Origin: Prauserella alba
Lineage (GTDB): Bacteria; Actinomycetota; Actinomycetes; Mycobacteriales; Pseudonocardiaceae
Assembly (NCBI RefSeq): GCF_024171735.1
Contig: NZ_JAMTCH010000005.1
Span: forward strand, 186,001-250,000
Direction: 5' to 3'
Length of the DNA stretch: 64,000 nt
Below the pieces are notes generated by a model. That model made no database searches, was not told the DNA's origin, and saw only the letters and a program-made list of their open reading frames with translations. This document shows positions 25,187-34,619 of the stretch, piece after piece; position 1 is the first letter of the stretch; the number at the start of each line of letters is the position of its first letter. The translations under genes and the position numbers were made by a program.

Positions 25187-25304
25187 CTTCTTGGTCAGGG
25201 GAATACCCGAGAGGTCCTGGTGAGGCGGGCGCGGCGATGCCGGTGGCCGGTCTGTCGTCATCCCGATACTCGTCCCGAAAGCGGGCGCTATTAGCGTGTG
25301 AGGG

Positions 25305-26177
25305 GTGTCAAGCGCTGTGGAACTCACGCCCCCCGGCCCTCGCGGAGTCCCTCCGCTGTTCGCTCGACTCGTCGACGACTCGGCGCTCTTTCCACCCAGC
25401 GACGCGGCGATGTCGGAGGCGCTGAAGGGGCACTTCGCCTCTCGCGGCGGTGACAGGTCGGGCGTGCTGGGCGTCTTCCTGTGCCAGGCGTCGCGACTGC
25501 CCGAGTTGATCACGGAACTCATCAAGATCAAGCCGGCCGAGCCGCTGCCGCTGTCGCTGATCATCGACACGGGTCTCGGCGGGGTGCCGAAGGCGATCTC
25601 GATCGTCGAATCCCGGAGCGAGCTGCTGGCGCTGAAGATGGTCGAGATGCCCGCGCCGTCGGACGTCGACGAGACCTGGCTGGAGCGGGTCTCCGAGTTC
25701 GTGCCGGAGGACGTCGTGCGCGTGGTGGAGCCGCGGCGTGGCGTCGGCTGGCTCGACGGCGTGCAGAAGGTCATCGAGCACGGCAGCAGGCCCAAGATCC
25801 GGTGTGGTGGCCAGTCGCCGGAGAACTTCCCCGGTCTCGACGAGGTGGCCGACTTCCTGTCGGTGGTCGCGAGTTCCACGGGTGCGACGTTCAAGGCGAC
25901 GAACAGCCTGCATCGCGCGGTGCGCCACACCGCGGAGGACGGCATCGAACACCACGGTTTCCTGAACCTGCTCGTGGCGTCGGCGCGATGCCTGTCGGGC
26001 GGTGACGTGCGCGGCGCGCTGGCCAGCACCGACGGTGCCGCGCTGGCGGAGGAGGCCCGCGGGCTGTCCGACGAGGCGGCGACCGCGGTGCGCGCGATGT
26101 TCGCCTCGTATGCGTGTGCCGAGTTCGATCGCCCCGTGGGTGACCTGGTGGAACTGGGACTGCTCGACGCGGAGTGA
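25305..26177 (+). CDS. Conserved actinobacterial hypothetical protein
   Basis: A 290-residue soluble protein, mixed alpha/beta, without signal peptide or membrane helix. Notable segments are PPLFARLVDDSALFPPSDAA near the start, PLSLIIDTGLGGVPKAISIV, and RPKIRCGGQSPENFPGLDEV in the middle; the last part contains a HRAVRHTAEDGIEHHGFLN motif with clustered histidines. This overall pattern recurs in actinomycete hypothetical proteins but I know no function. GTG 25305 has TAGCGT 7 bases upstream (leaderless type). It reads away from the DUF2470 gene and converges on the GDT1-family gene. Confidence 0.8.
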   Translation: MSSAVELTPPGPRGVPPLFARLVDDSALFPPSDAAMSEALKGHFASRGGDRSGVLGVFLCQASRLPELITELIKIKPAEPLPLSLIIDTGLGGVPKAISIVESRSELLALKMVEMPAPSDVDETWLERVSEFVPEDVVRVVEPRRGVGWLDGVQKVIEHGSRPKIRCGGQSPENFPGLDEVADFLSVVASSTGATFKATNSLHRAVRHTAEDGIEHHGFLNLLVASARCLSGGDVRGALASTDGAALAEEARGLSDEAATAVRAMFASYACAEFDRPVGDLVELGLLDAE

Positions 26178-26252
26178 GCGCGGCGCCCGCGCGTCCGCCG
26201 GGAGGCGGGCTGTGAGGGCCGTGTCGCCGCCGGTGGGATCGACCGGTCGGGT

Positions 26253-26855
26253 TCAGGCCAGTAGTGCGGAGCCGAACGCGTAGGCGGCGAGGCCCGCGAA
26301 CGCCACACCTGCCGCGCGCTGCAGCAGGTGTGGGCGGATGCGGTGGCGGAGCTTGGTGCCGACCATGATGGCGAGCGCGGTGACGCACGCGACGGCGGCG
26401 AAGGCGCCGAGGCCGACGGCGACCGGCTGGGCGTAGCGGGCGGCGAGACCGGCCGTGGCGAGCTGGGAGGCGTCACCCCATTCGGCGGCGAACAGGACGC
26501 CGAAGGACGCGGCGGCGGCACGGAGGAACGGGACGCGCGCCGGTCCGGCGCGCATGGCGTCCTCGCCGGTGTCGCCTGCCGTGCGGAATCCCGAGCGCAG
26601 CAGGATCGCCGCGCCGATGCCGAACATCACGCCGGCGGCGACGGAAACGAGCTGTCCGGGAAGTAACGTCAATACGCTGCCGAATACGACGGCGACGAGC
26701 GTTTGAACGGCGAATGCGGCGGTAACGCCGGTCCATACCGAGCTCGCGCGGTAACGCGTGGTCAGCACCAGCGTGGCGACGGTGGTCTTGTCCGGCAATT
26801 CGGCCACGAAGACCAGCGCAAACGCCGTGAAGAAGGCCGGCAGCGCAGTGGACAT
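26253..26855 (-). CDS. GDT1/TMEM165-family cation transporter
   Basis: A 200-residue, six-helix membrane protein with the two family motifs E-x-G-D-(KR)-(ST): ELPDKTT near residue 20 and EWGDASQ near residue 125. The family exports Mn2+ or Ca2+ in exchange for protons. The short central loop (RTAGDTGEDAMRAG) is cytoplasmic. ATG 26855 is preferred over GTG 26867 because AAGGGGTG lies a suitable distance before it. No manganese riboswitch of the yybP-ykoY type could be seen upstream. It diverges from the cyd locus. Confidence 0.9.
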   Translation of the reverse strand: MSTALPAFFTAFALVFVAELPDKTTVATLVLTTRYRASSVWTGVTAAFAVQTLVAVVFGSVLTLLPGQLVSVAAGVMFGIGAAILLRSGFRTAGDTGEDAMRAGPARVPFLRAAAASFGVLFAAEWGDASQLATAGLAARYAQPVAVGLGAFAAVACVTALAIMVGTKLRHRIRPHLLQRAAGVAFAGLAAYAFGSALLA

Positions 26856-26897
26856 CAGTAGTTTCACCCCTTGGTCACTTCAACGATAAAGGGGAAT

Positions 26898-26999
26898 TGC
26901 CGAAAATCAAGTGGATCGATCACGCGAATCGGCATTTTTGGCACCCGCCGAAATTGCGCGAACCCGCGTCTCACAATTTTTTTCGCCGTGCCGAAATTG
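26898..26999. promoter_or_regulatory. Repeated GCCGAAATTG elements upstream of cydA
   Basis: In an unusually AT-rich leader, GCCGAAATTG occurs perfectly at 26947-26956 and 26990-26999 (43 bases apart, about four helical turns), and GCCGAAAATC at 26899-26908. Partial inverted copies (ATTTTTGGC near 26933, CAATTTTTTTCG near 26973) surround them. This arrangement suggests a regulator binding array for the cytochrome bd operon. No match to the Rex operator was found. Confidence 0.4.
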
Positions 27000-27120
27000 T
27001 TGGCTGCGGAGTGGGAACGCCCCGCGCGCCAGGTGGTACGGCCGGTGTGGACGGGACTTACGTCCTGTCGTAGTCGGGACCGCCGTACCTGTCGGGTGCG
27101 TGCGGGCGCGGAGCAGAGTC

Positions 27121-28695
27121 GTGATCGTGGAAGTTCTGGAGCTGGCGCGGTGGCAGTTCGGGATCACGACCGTCTACCACTTCCTGATGGTGCCGTTGAC
27201 GATCGGCCTGGCTGTGCTGGTCGCGGGTATGCAGACGGCGTGGGTGCGCACGGGCGACGAGCGCTACCTGAGGATGACCAAGTTCTGGGGCAAGCTGCTG
27301 CTGGTCAACTTCGCGATGGGCGTGGTGACCGGGATCGTGCAGGAGTTCCAGTTCGGTATGAACTGGAGTGAGTACTCCCGGTTCGTCGGAGACGTGTTCG
27401 GTGCTCCGCTCGCGATGGAGGGGCTCGTCGCGTTCTTCGTGGAGTCGGTGTTCCTCGGCCTGTGGATCTTCGGCTGGGATCGGCTGCCCAAACGGGTCCA
27501 CCTGGCGTGCGTGTGGGCGTTTTCCCTGGCCACGGTGGCGTCGGCGTACTTCATCCTGGCGGCGAACTCGTGGATGCAGCACCCGGTGGGGGTCGAGTTC
27601 GTCGACGGGAAGCCCACGATGAACTCGATCTGGGCGGTGCTGACGAACAACACGGCGCTGGCTGCGATCCCGCACACGGTCGCGGGGTGTTTCGCGGTGG
27701 CGGCGGCGTTCCTGGTGGGCATCGGGTCGTGGCGGTTGTGGCGCCGGCGCCGTGAGGACGACGAGCACCGTGCGGTGTGGCGTTCGTCGGTGAAGCTCGG
27801 CGCGTGGACGGGCGTGGTCGCGTTCGTGGTGCTGGTCGTGACGGGTGACTTCCAGGGCAAGCTGATGTTCGAGCAGCAGCCGATGAAGATGGCGGCGGCG
27901 GAGGCGCTGTGCCACACGGAGCAGCCGGCGAGCTTCTCGATCATCGCGGTCGGGGACGTGGCGGACGCCGACTGCGAGAGCGTGAAGACGCTGAACGTGC
28001 CTGCGGTGCTGTCGTACCTGGCCAACGGTGATCTGTCGTCCGAGGTCAAGGGCGTGCAGCAGCTGATAGGGGAGTACCAGGACGAGTACGGGTCGCACTA
28101 TCCCGACGATCCGGCCCTCGGCGAGTTGGCGGGCAAGCCGGTCGACTACGTGCCGAACCTGCCGGTGACGTACTGGGGTTTCCGGATCATGATCGGTTTC
28201 GGTGCGCTGTCGATGCTGGTCGGCGTGGGGGCGCTGTGGCTGACGCGCGGTGGGCGGATCCCCGACGGCCGCTGGTTCCCGCGGGTGGCGCTCGGCAGCG
28301 TGGCGCTGCCGTACATCGCCAACAGCGCGGGGTGGATCTTCACGGAGATGGGAAGGCAGCCGTTCGTGGTGGTGCCGAACCCGGACCCGAGCGGCGTCGA
28401 CGGAGTGTGGATGTACACCGCGGCCGCCGTCTCGCGGGTGAGTCAGGGAGAGGTGTGGCTGTCGCTGGTGTCGCTGACGCTCGTGTACGCCGCGCTCGCC
28501 GTGGTCGAGATCTTCCTGATCGCGAAGTACGTCCGCGGCGGTGTCGAGAGCGTGATGCCGGCGCGGGTCGCCTCCCGTCTCGGGGCGGGTGGCGACGGGG
28601 ACGAGGGCGGCTCGGGCGGCGGTTCGGGCCGTGGCCGGGGCGGACAGGACGCGCCCGACGACACCGACGACGAGCCGTTGTCGTTCGCCTACTAG
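27121..28695 (+). CDS. cydA: Cytochrome bd ubiquinol/menaquinol oxidase subunit I
   Basis: Heme-bearing subunit of the high-affinity terminal oxidase used at low oxygen. The 524-residue protein begins ELARWQFGITTVYHFLMVPL, with the heme b595/d histidine, and has WMQHPVG (second heme His), GKLMFEQQPMKMAAAEAL at the quinol-binding Q loop, and the GRQPFVVV-type motif late in the protein (EMGRQPFVVVPN). The Q loop is of the short actinobacterial type. The C-terminal 45 residues are a Gly/Asp-rich tail. GTG 27121 is chosen, GTG 27127 being possible; the open frame to 26911 runs through the promoter. It is the first gene of the cyd cluster. Confidence 0.96.
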   Translation: MIVEVLELARWQFGITTVYHFLMVPLTIGLAVLVAGMQTAWVRTGDERYLRMTKFWGKLLLVNFAMGVVTGIVQEFQFGMNWSEYSRFVGDVFGAPLAMEGLVAFFVESVFLGLWIFGWDRLPKRVHLACVWAFSLATVASAYFILAANSWMQHPVGVEFVDGKPTMNSIWAVLTNNTALAAIPHTVAGCFAVAAAFLVGIGSWRLWRRRREDDEHRAVWRSSVKLGAWTGVVAFVVLVVTGDFQGKLMFEQQPMKMAAAEALCHTEQPASFSIIAVGDVADADCESVKTLNVPAVLSYLANGDLSSEVKGVQQLIGEYQDEYGSHYPDDPALGELAGKPVDYVPNLPVTYWGFRIMIGFGALSMLVGVGALWLTRGGRIPDGRWFPRVALGSVALPYIANSAGWIFTEMGRQPFVVVPNPDPSGVDGVWMYTAAAVSRVSQGEVWLSLVSLTLVYAALAVVEIFLIAKYVRGGVESVMPARVASRLGAGGDGDEGGSGGGSGRGRGGQDAPDDTDDEPLSFAY

Positions 28696-28733
28696 CCGTT
28701 CGCAGCCGTTCGCAGCCGTTGACAGCCGTTCGC
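28694..28733. repeat. Four tandem copies of AGCCGTTCGC
   Basis: Four 10-base units run from the cydA stop codon, the third reading AGCCGTTGAC. The repeat is exact otherwise. It lies at the start of the unusual gap between cydA and cydB. Confidence 0.85.
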
Positions 28734-29011
28734 GCGGTGCACGTGCCGATCGAACACCGCGCTGCTCGAGGAGACCGTTCCGTCGGAGGAGACGTCGTGA
28801 TCGTGATTTCCGGTGGGTACACCCCCACCCTCTCCGGGGGACGACCCCGACTCCAGCCTACCGCCGCGAGGGGTTTCCCCAAGGCGTGTCCAGCAAGTTG
28901 TGGACAACTCCGATCGTTGTGCACAGCCGGCTGGGGAAAACAGGTTTCACCTGAAACATGTCGTAGCCGCGTGGTAGCGCGGGTGCGGCCCGGCCCGGGG
29001 CTGGTGGTCTG
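28696..29011. other. cydA-cydB spacer with DnaA-box-like and parS-like sites
   Basis: The spacer is 316 bases, whereas cydA and cydB usually abut. After the tandem decamer it shows a perfect DnaA box on the minus strand (TGTGGACAA, 28899-28907), an 8-of-9 box TTGTGCACA (28917-28925), and a parS-like 16-mer at 28943-28958. No gene was recognised in it; a promoter for cydB may be present. Confidence 0.55.
28943..28958. promoter_or_regulatory. parS-like sequence
   Basis: GGTTTCACCTGAAACA differs from the ParB centromere consensus TGTTTCACGTGAAACA at 2 of 16 positions (1 and 9) and keeps the GTTTCA/TGAAAC dyad. One of the two changes is in the central CG. It is followed 54 bases later by the cydB start. 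Confidence 0.45.
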
Positions 29012-30034
29012 ATGGAACTCGAAGTCGTCTGGTTCCTCGTCATCGCGTTCCTGTGGCTCGGCTACCTGTTCCTCGAAGGTTTCGACTTCGGTGTCGGAAT
29101 GCTCCTGCCCGTCCTCGGGCGGGACGACACCGAACGCCGCGTCATGATCAACACCATCGGGCCCGTCTGGGACGGCAACGAGGTCTGGATCATCGTCGCG
29201 GGCGGCGCGACGTTCGCCGCGTTCCCCGCCTGGTACGCGGGCCTGTTCTCCGCCGCCTACCTGCCACTGCTGTTCGTGCTGCTCGCACTCATCGGCCGCG
29301 GCGTCGCCTTCGAGTACCGCGGCAAGGTCGACTCCGACCGCTGGCGCCGGGCCTGGGACACCGTCATCGTCATCGGCTCCACCGTGCCGCCGATCGGCAT
29401 CGGCTTCGTCATCGCCTCCACCGTGCTCGGCCTGCCGCTCGACGCCGACGGCAACCGGGTCGGCTCGGCCTTCGCAGCGTTCCGCTGGGACACGCTACTC
29501 GGCGCGCTCGCCGTCACCGGCTTCTCACTGCTGCACGGAGCCGTGTTCATCGCGCTCAAGACCGACGGCGACATCCGGCGCCGCGCACGCCGCCTTGCCA
29601 CCGCCGTCCTGCCCGTCGCGATCCTGCCCGTCGCCGCGTTCGCACTCCTCGTGCACGTACGCCACGGGTCCGGCTGGACGTACGTGCCGTTCGCCGTCAC
29701 CGTCGCCGCCGCGCTCGTCGCCTGGTGGCGCATCGCCGCCGGACGCGAGGGACAGGCGTTCACCGCGCTCGGCGTCGCGATCGCCGGCACGGTCGTCACC
29801 CTGTTCGGCGCCCTGTTCCCCGACGTCCTTCCCTCCACACTGGACGCCGCAAACTCGCTGACCGTCCACAACGCCGCCTCCGGCGACTACACCCTGACGG
29901 TCATGACGTGGGTCGCGGCGTTCGGAACCCCGGCGGTGCTCGTGTACCAGGGCTGGACCTACTGGGTCTTCCGTAAACGCATCAAGACCTCCCACATCCC
30001 CGCCCCTCCCAGCGCGCAGCAGGTGTCCTCATGA
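29012..30034 (+). CDS. cydB: Cytochrome bd oxidase subunit II
   Basis: A 340-residue subunit with eight membrane helices that pairs with CydA. The N-terminal motif WFLVIAFLWLGYLFLEGFDF and MLLPVLGRDDTERRVMINTIGPVWDGNEVW are diagnostic of CydB; GAVFIALKTDG is also typical. ATG 29012 begins right after a GGTCTG; a GGGGCTGGTGG lies upstream. Its stop codon overlaps the cydDC start by 4 bases (ATGA), so the two are translationally coupled. Confidence 0.96.
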   Translation: MELEVVWFLVIAFLWLGYLFLEGFDFGVGMLLPVLGRDDTERRVMINTIGPVWDGNEVWIIVAGGATFAAFPAWYAGLFSAAYLPLLFVLLALIGRGVAFEYRGKVDSDRWRRAWDTVIVIGSTVPPIGIGFVIASTVLGLPLDADGNRVGSAFAAFRWDTLLGALAVTGFSLLHGAVFIALKTDGDIRRRARRLATAVLPVAILPVAAFALLVHVRHGSGWTYVPFAVTVAAALVAWWRIAAGREGQAFTALGVAIAGTVVTLFGALFPDVLPSTLDAANSLTVHNAASGDYTLTVMTWVAAFGTPAVLVYQGWTYWVFRKRIKTSHIPAPPSAQQVSS

Positions 30035-33000
30035 GCCGTCCCGCCCGCGACACCCTTTCCGCTACCGGCACCGGCGCCGAACCGTCCACACCGGACACGC
30101 CGGGCCGGTCGCGGGTGGGACACGGCCCGCTCGGCGCGCTCCCCGCACTGTCGGTGGCAGCGCGCCGAGCGTTGGCCGCAACCGGTGTGCTCGCGTTTCT
30201 CAACGCCGCATGCCTCGTCGCGCAGGCGTTCCTGCTCGCCTCCGCGCTCGCCGACGTCGTGGCCGGACACACCGGCGACCTCGCACCTCGGCTCGGCCTG
30301 CTCCTGGCCACCGTCGCAGGGCGGGCCCTGCTGGCATGGGCGATCCGCGTCGTCGCAGCCAGGGCCGCAGCGGGCGCCAAGGAAGAACTCCGCACCCACG
30401 TCCTCGACCACGCGCTGCGCCTCGGCCCCGAATGGATCGCCCGCCGCGGGCACGGCGAACTCACCGCACTCACCACCACCGGCCTCGACGCGCTCGACGC
30501 CTACTTCACCCGCTACCTGCCCGCGCTCGTCACCGCCGCGGTCGTGCCCCTCGCCGCGGGCGCTGCCGTGCTCGTCGCCGACTGGCCGTCGGCCCTGCTC
30601 ATTGCCGTAACCCTGCCGCTGCTGCCGCTGTTCGGCGCACTCATCGGCTCCTACACGCGCGACCGCGTCGCGGCGGCGAGCGACTCCGTCGCCCGGCTGT
30701 CGGCCCACGTGCTAGAACTCGTGCGCGCCCTGCCGGTGCTCGCCGCGTTCCGCCGGGCCGACGCGCAGGCCGCCACCGTCCGCCGCGTCTCCGACCGGCA
30801 CCGCCGTGCCACCCTCGGCACGCTGCGCGTCGCGTTCAGCTCGGCGTTCGCCCTCGAACTCGCCGCGACCCTGTCGGTCGCCCTCGTCGCCGTCGTCATC
30901 GGCGTGCGCCTGGTCCACGGCGACATGCCGCTCGCCATCGGACTCGGGGTGCTACTGCTCGCACCGGAGTGCTTCGCGCCGCTCCGGGCCGTCGGCACCG
31001 CGTTCCACGCCAGCACCGACGGCGTCGAGGCCGTCCGCCGCGTCACCGACGTGCTCGCCGAACCCGCACCGTCCGACGGCACGCTGCGCCCGCGCCGCGG
31101 CGACATCCACGTCCGTGACCTGCGTGTACACCGTCGCGGCGGCGACGCCCCGGACGGCGAGACGTTCACCGCGCGACCAGGGCGGACCGTGTGGCTGCGC
31201 ACGCCCAGCGGCGCGGGCAAGAGCACCACCCTCGCAGTTCTGCTGGGCTTCGTCCGCCCCGACGCAGGCGACGTCCAGGTCGCCGGTACGGCCCTCGCCG
31301 ACCTCGACCCCGACGCCTGGCGCGAGTGCATCGGCTGGGTTCCCCAGACGCCGTCGTTCACCGGGGGCACCGCAGCCGCCGAGATCGCCCTCGCCGCGCC
31401 CGCACTCGACGCCGCCGCCACCCACGATCTGCTGGGCCGAGTCGGACTCGACGGCCTCGCCGACCGGTCCGTCGCCACACTCTCGGTCGGCCAGCGACAA
31501 CGCCTCGCCGTCGCCAGGGCACTGGCACGCGTGCGCGCAGGCGCATGGCTGCTGCTGCTCGACGAACCCACCGCGCACCTGGACGCCGACAACGCTCGCC
31601 GCGTCCACGAACTCATCGACGAGGCGGCACGCGAGGGCTGCACCGTCGTCGTCGCCGCCCACGACCGCGCCGCGCTGAGCGCCACTCACAGCACTCCGAG
31701 CACCGACAACACCCACGGCACCGACGCCGCGACCGGCCCGCCCGACGCCGACGCCGCCGATGCCGAACCCGATGCCCCTCGCACGTCCGCGCCTGCTGTG
31801 GACTCGGCCCGCCGCGTCGCGCTGCGCAGGCTCGTCGACCGGCGCTTCCTGGGCGGCGTCGCGCTCGGCGCGGGATCGTTGATCGCCGGGGTCGCACTGA
31901 CGGCCACGTCGGGCTGGCTCATCGCCCGCGCGTCGCAGCAGCCGCCGATCCTCATGCTCAGCGTCGCCGTGGTCGGCGTGCGCACCTTCGGCCTGGCCAG
32001 GGCCGTGCTGAACTACGCCGAACGCCTCGTCACCCACGACGCCGCGTTCCGCATCGCCGCGACCCTGCGCGTCCGCCTGTGGCGCGGGCTCGTCGCCAGG
32101 GGACCGGCCGATGCGCTGCGCCACGGCGCGGACCACCGCCGGCTCGTCGGCGACACCGACACCGTCCGCGACCTGCTGCCACGTGTGCTCACCCCGCCGC
32201 TCGTCGTCGGCGCCGTCCTGATCGCCGCCTGCACCGCGGTGAGCCTCGTGCTGCCCGTCGCGGGACTGGCGCTCACGTTCGCGGTCGTCGTCGCCGCGGT
32301 CGCCGCCCCGTGGGCTGCTCTCGTCGTGGAACGCCGTGCCACGGCCACACTCGCGGCCGGTCGCCGCAAGCTCGACGAGCGGGTGCTCGCGCTGCTGGCC
32401 ACCGCGGCCGAACTGGTCGCCGTCGGCGCCCACCGCCACAGGCGCAGCGCACTCGCGCGCCTCGACCAGCGGCTCGCCGCCGCGGCACGCAGGCAGGCCT
32501 GGGGCGACGGCGCCGCCGACGCCGTGATCGTCGCCGCCACCGGCGGCGCCGCCGTCGCGGGAACGTGGCTGGCCGCCCGTGCCGTCGAGGCCGGGACGCT
32601 CGCCCCCGTCGCCGCCCCCGTGGTCGCGCTCGTGCCGTTGGCGCTCGCCGAGGTCATCGCGCTGCTGCCACCCGTCGCCCAGCACTGGGACACCTTCCGC
32701 GATGCCCGCACCCGCCTGGCCGCAGCCGAGAACGACGCCCACCAAGACCCCGGCACCGACAGCGACGACACCGACAGCGACGACACCGAGGCCGAGCTCA
32801 CCGACCGTGAGCCGGAGCGCCACCCGGGACGGGTACAGCTGAGCGGCGCCGACATCGCCTGGCCGTCGAGCGCGCGCCCGGTGCTGCACGACGTGGACCT
32901 CGACATCCCGCCGGGCTCCCACGTCGCGGTCATCGGTGAGTCCGGTGCGGGCAAGTCGACGTTGCTCGCCGCGCTGCTGGGATTCCTGCGCCCGGTGCGC

Positions 33001-33462
33001 GGCGAGGCCGACGTGCCCGCGCGGGTCGCGTGGGCGCCGCAGGATCCGCAGCTGGTCTCCACGACCGTCGCCGAGAACCTGCGTCTCGCCGATCCGCACG
33101 CCACCGACGCCGAGCTCACCGATGCCCTCCGCGCCGCGCACGTGGATCTCGACCCGCACACCGTGCTCGACTCCGCGGGCGCCGGTCTGTCCGGCGGGCA
33201 GGCGCAACGGCTGGCCCTCGCGAGGGCGCTGCTCGCCGCACCCGGCGCCGACCTCGTCCTGCTCGACGAACCCACCGCCCACCTCGACGCGCCGACAGCC
33301 GACCGCGTCCTCGACGACCTGCACGGCGCGCTCGCAGGGAAGACGGTCGTGCACGTCACCCACCGGCCCGGCGAGGTCGCAGGCGCCGACCTGGTGCTCG
33401 ACGTCGCCGAGGGGAGGGTGCGCACGCGAGCCGCGACACGTCAGCGGGCAGTCGCGAGGTGA
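30031..33462 (+). CDS. cydDC: Fused CydDC ABC exporter (thiol export for cytochrome bd assembly)
   Basis: One 1143-residue polypeptide contains both halves of the heterodimeric CydDC transporter, which exports reduced thiols and is needed to mature cytochrome bd. Half 1 has an ABC membrane domain (about 45-330) and ATPase with Walker A PSGAGKSTT (about 390), signature SVGQRQ and Walker B LLLLDEPTAH. Half 2 begins about residue 590 with its own membrane domain; its ATPase has ESGAGKSTLL (about 970), SGGQAQRLALARALL and LVLLDEPTAHLD. An acidic Asp/Thr repeat linker lies before the second ATPase. Fusion is common in actinomycetes. The stop overlaps the histidine-kinase start by 4 bases. Confidence 0.95.
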   Translation: MSRPARDTLSATGTGAEPSTPDTPGRSRVGHGPLGALPALSVAARRALAATGVLAFLNAACLVAQAFLLASALADVVAGHTGDLAPRLGLLLATVAGRALLAWAIRVVAARAAAGAKEELRTHVLDHALRLGPEWIARRGHGELTALTTTGLDALDAYFTRYLPALVTAAVVPLAAGAAVLVADWPSALLIAVTLPLLPLFGALIGSYTRDRVAAASDSVARLSAHVLELVRALPVLAAFRRADAQAATVRRVSDRHRRATLGTLRVAFSSAFALELAATLSVALVAVVIGVRLVHGDMPLAIGLGVLLLAPECFAPLRAVGTAFHASTDGVEAVRRVTDVLAEPAPSDGTLRPRRGDIHVRDLRVHRRGGDAPDGETFTARPGRTVWLRTPSGAGKSTTLAVLLGFVRPDAGDVQVAGTALADLDPDAWRECIGWVPQTPSFTGGTAAAEIALAAPALDAAATHDLLGRVGLDGLADRSVATLSVGQRQRLAVARALARVRAGAWLLLLDEPTAHLDADNARRVHELIDEAAREGCTVVVAAHDRAALSATHSTPSTDNTHGTDAATGPPDADAADAEPDAPRTSAPAVDSARRVALRRLVDRRFLGGVALGAGSLIAGVALTATSGWLIARASQQPPILMLSVAVVGVRTFGLARAVLNYAERLVTHDAAFRIAATLRVRLWRGLVARGPADALRHGADHRRLVGDTDTVRDLLPRVLTPPLVVGAVLIAACTAVSLVLPVAGLALTFAVVVAAVAAPWAALVVERRATATLAAGRRKLDERVLALLATAAELVAVGAHRHRRSALARLDQRLAAAARRQAWGDGAADAVIVAATGGAAVAGTWLAARAVEAGTLAPVAAPVVALVPLALAEVIALLPPVAQHWDTFRDARTRLAAAENDAHQDPGTDSDDTDSDDTEAELTDREPERHPGRVQLSGADIAWPSSARPVLHDVDLDIPPGSHVAVIGESGAGKSTLLAALLGFLRPVRGEADVPARVAWAPQDPQLVSTTVAENLRLADPHATDAELTDALRAAHVDLDPHTVLDSAGAGLSGGQAQRLALARALLAAPGADLVLLDEPTAHLDAPTADRVLDDLHGALAGKTVVHVTHRPGEVAGADLVLDVAEGRVRTRAATRQRAVAR

Positions 33463-34619
33463 ACAGTCGTACCGTCGGAAGTCTGATGGAACCGAACGTC
33501 GCCGCGCGGGCGCTGTCCGCCGCCACCGAGATCACGACGACCGTGTTGTCCGGGGACGACCCCGACGCCGTGCTGCCCATGGTCGTCCGGCACGCCGTGC
33601 AGATCGCCGACGCCGACCTCGGCCTGCTCATGGTCCGTGACGAGGACGGCAGCGTCACCGTCGAAGCCGCCTACGGTGCCGACACCACGGGGCTCGTCGG
33701 GCTCGTGCTGCCCGCCGAGTCGGCAGCGGGACGGGTCGCGGGCGGCGCCGAGCCGGTGTTCGCCGACGACGTCACCAGCGACCCGCGCACGTCCCAGTTC
33801 GTGCCCGTCGTACTCGCCGGATACGGGCCGTTCGCCGCTGCCCCGTTCGGCACCGGAGGCAAACAGCTCGGCGTGCTCACCGCATACCGGTCGCCGCACC
33901 GCGTGCCGTTCGACACCGGCACCGGCGAACTGCTCACGGCGTTCGCGGGGCAGGCTGGCGTCGTCCTCGCGCTGGCCGACGGTGCCGACGCGCGTCACCG
34001 GCTGACCCTGTATCAGGAGCGCGAACGCATCGCCCGCGAACTGCACGACGTCGTCGTCCAGCGGCTGTACGCGGCGGGCATGCAGCTCGACCGCGTCCAT
34101 CGCAGGCTGCACCGGCGGTTCGCCCGTACCGAACGCGACCGGCTCGGCGAGGCCATCGAGCAGCTCGACCAGACGATCGAGGAGATCCGCGGCACCGTGC
34201 GTGAACTGCGATCGTCCGAACCCGTACCCGAGACGCCCGACGCCAGTGATCTCGCCGAGTCGGCACGCTCCGAGGTGCGCATCGCCGGTGAACTGCTCGG
34301 CTACCCGCCGACCCTCGAACTGTCGGGCGAGCTGGCAGGCATCCCCGGCGAACGCGGAGACCACATCCGCGCCGCTCTGCGCGAGGCACTGTCCAATGTG
34401 GTGCGCCACTCCGGCGCGAGCGAGGTGCGCGTGACGCTCGAACGGGACGACCGCGAGGTCCGGTTGAGGGTGCGCGACAACGGATGCGGCGTCCCGGCCG
34501 ACGTCGCCCGCCGCGGGCTGCGTCACCTCGCCGAACGTGCCGGCGCCGCGGGTGGCCGGTTCGACGTGAACTCCTCACCCAGCATGGGCACGATGGTCGC
34601 ACTGGAAATCCCCCTGTAG
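33459..34619 (+). CDS. GAF-domain sensor histidine kinase (DevS/NarX-like)
   Basis: A 386-residue cytosolic kinase. A single GAF domain (about residues 35-175) is followed by the HisKA_3 box ERIARELHDVVVQRLYAAG with phospho-acceptor His196 and a HATPase_c domain (NVVRHSGASEV, DNGCGVPADV). Mycobacterial DevS/DosT use tandem GAF domains with heme to sense oxygen; here only one GAF is present, and heme binding cannot be read from sequence. GTG 33459 overlaps the cydDC stop (GTGA), so the kinase is coupled to the cyd operon; ATG 33486 is an alternative. Its likely partner is the DosR-like regulator ending at 35469. Confidence 0.9.
   Translation: MNSRTVGSLMEPNVAARALSAATEITTTVLSGDDPDAVLPMVVRHAVQIADADLGLLMVRDEDGSVTVEAAYGADTTGLVGLVLPAESAAGRVAGGAEPVFADDVTSDPRTSQFVPVVLAGYGPFAAAPFGTGGKQLGVLTAYRSPHRVPFDTGTGELLTAFAGQAGVVLALADGADARHRLTLYQERERIARELHDVVVQRLYAAGMQLDRVHRRLHRRFARTERDRLGEAIEQLDQTIEEIRGTVRELRSSEPVPETPDASDLAESARSEVRIAGELLGYPPTLELSGELAGIPGERGDHIRAALREALSNVVRHSGASEVRVTLERDDREVRLRVRDNGCGVPADVARRGLRHLAERAGAAGGRFDVNSSPSMGTMVALEIPL

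Noticed and set aside
26253-26900. yybP-ykoY manganese riboswitch upstream of the GDT1-family gene
   Set aside because: The leader is short and no matching conserved loops could be found.
30952-33363. 803-codon minus-strand frame opposite cydDC
   Set aside because: It is the shadow of the fused ABC exporter; no domain is recognisable.
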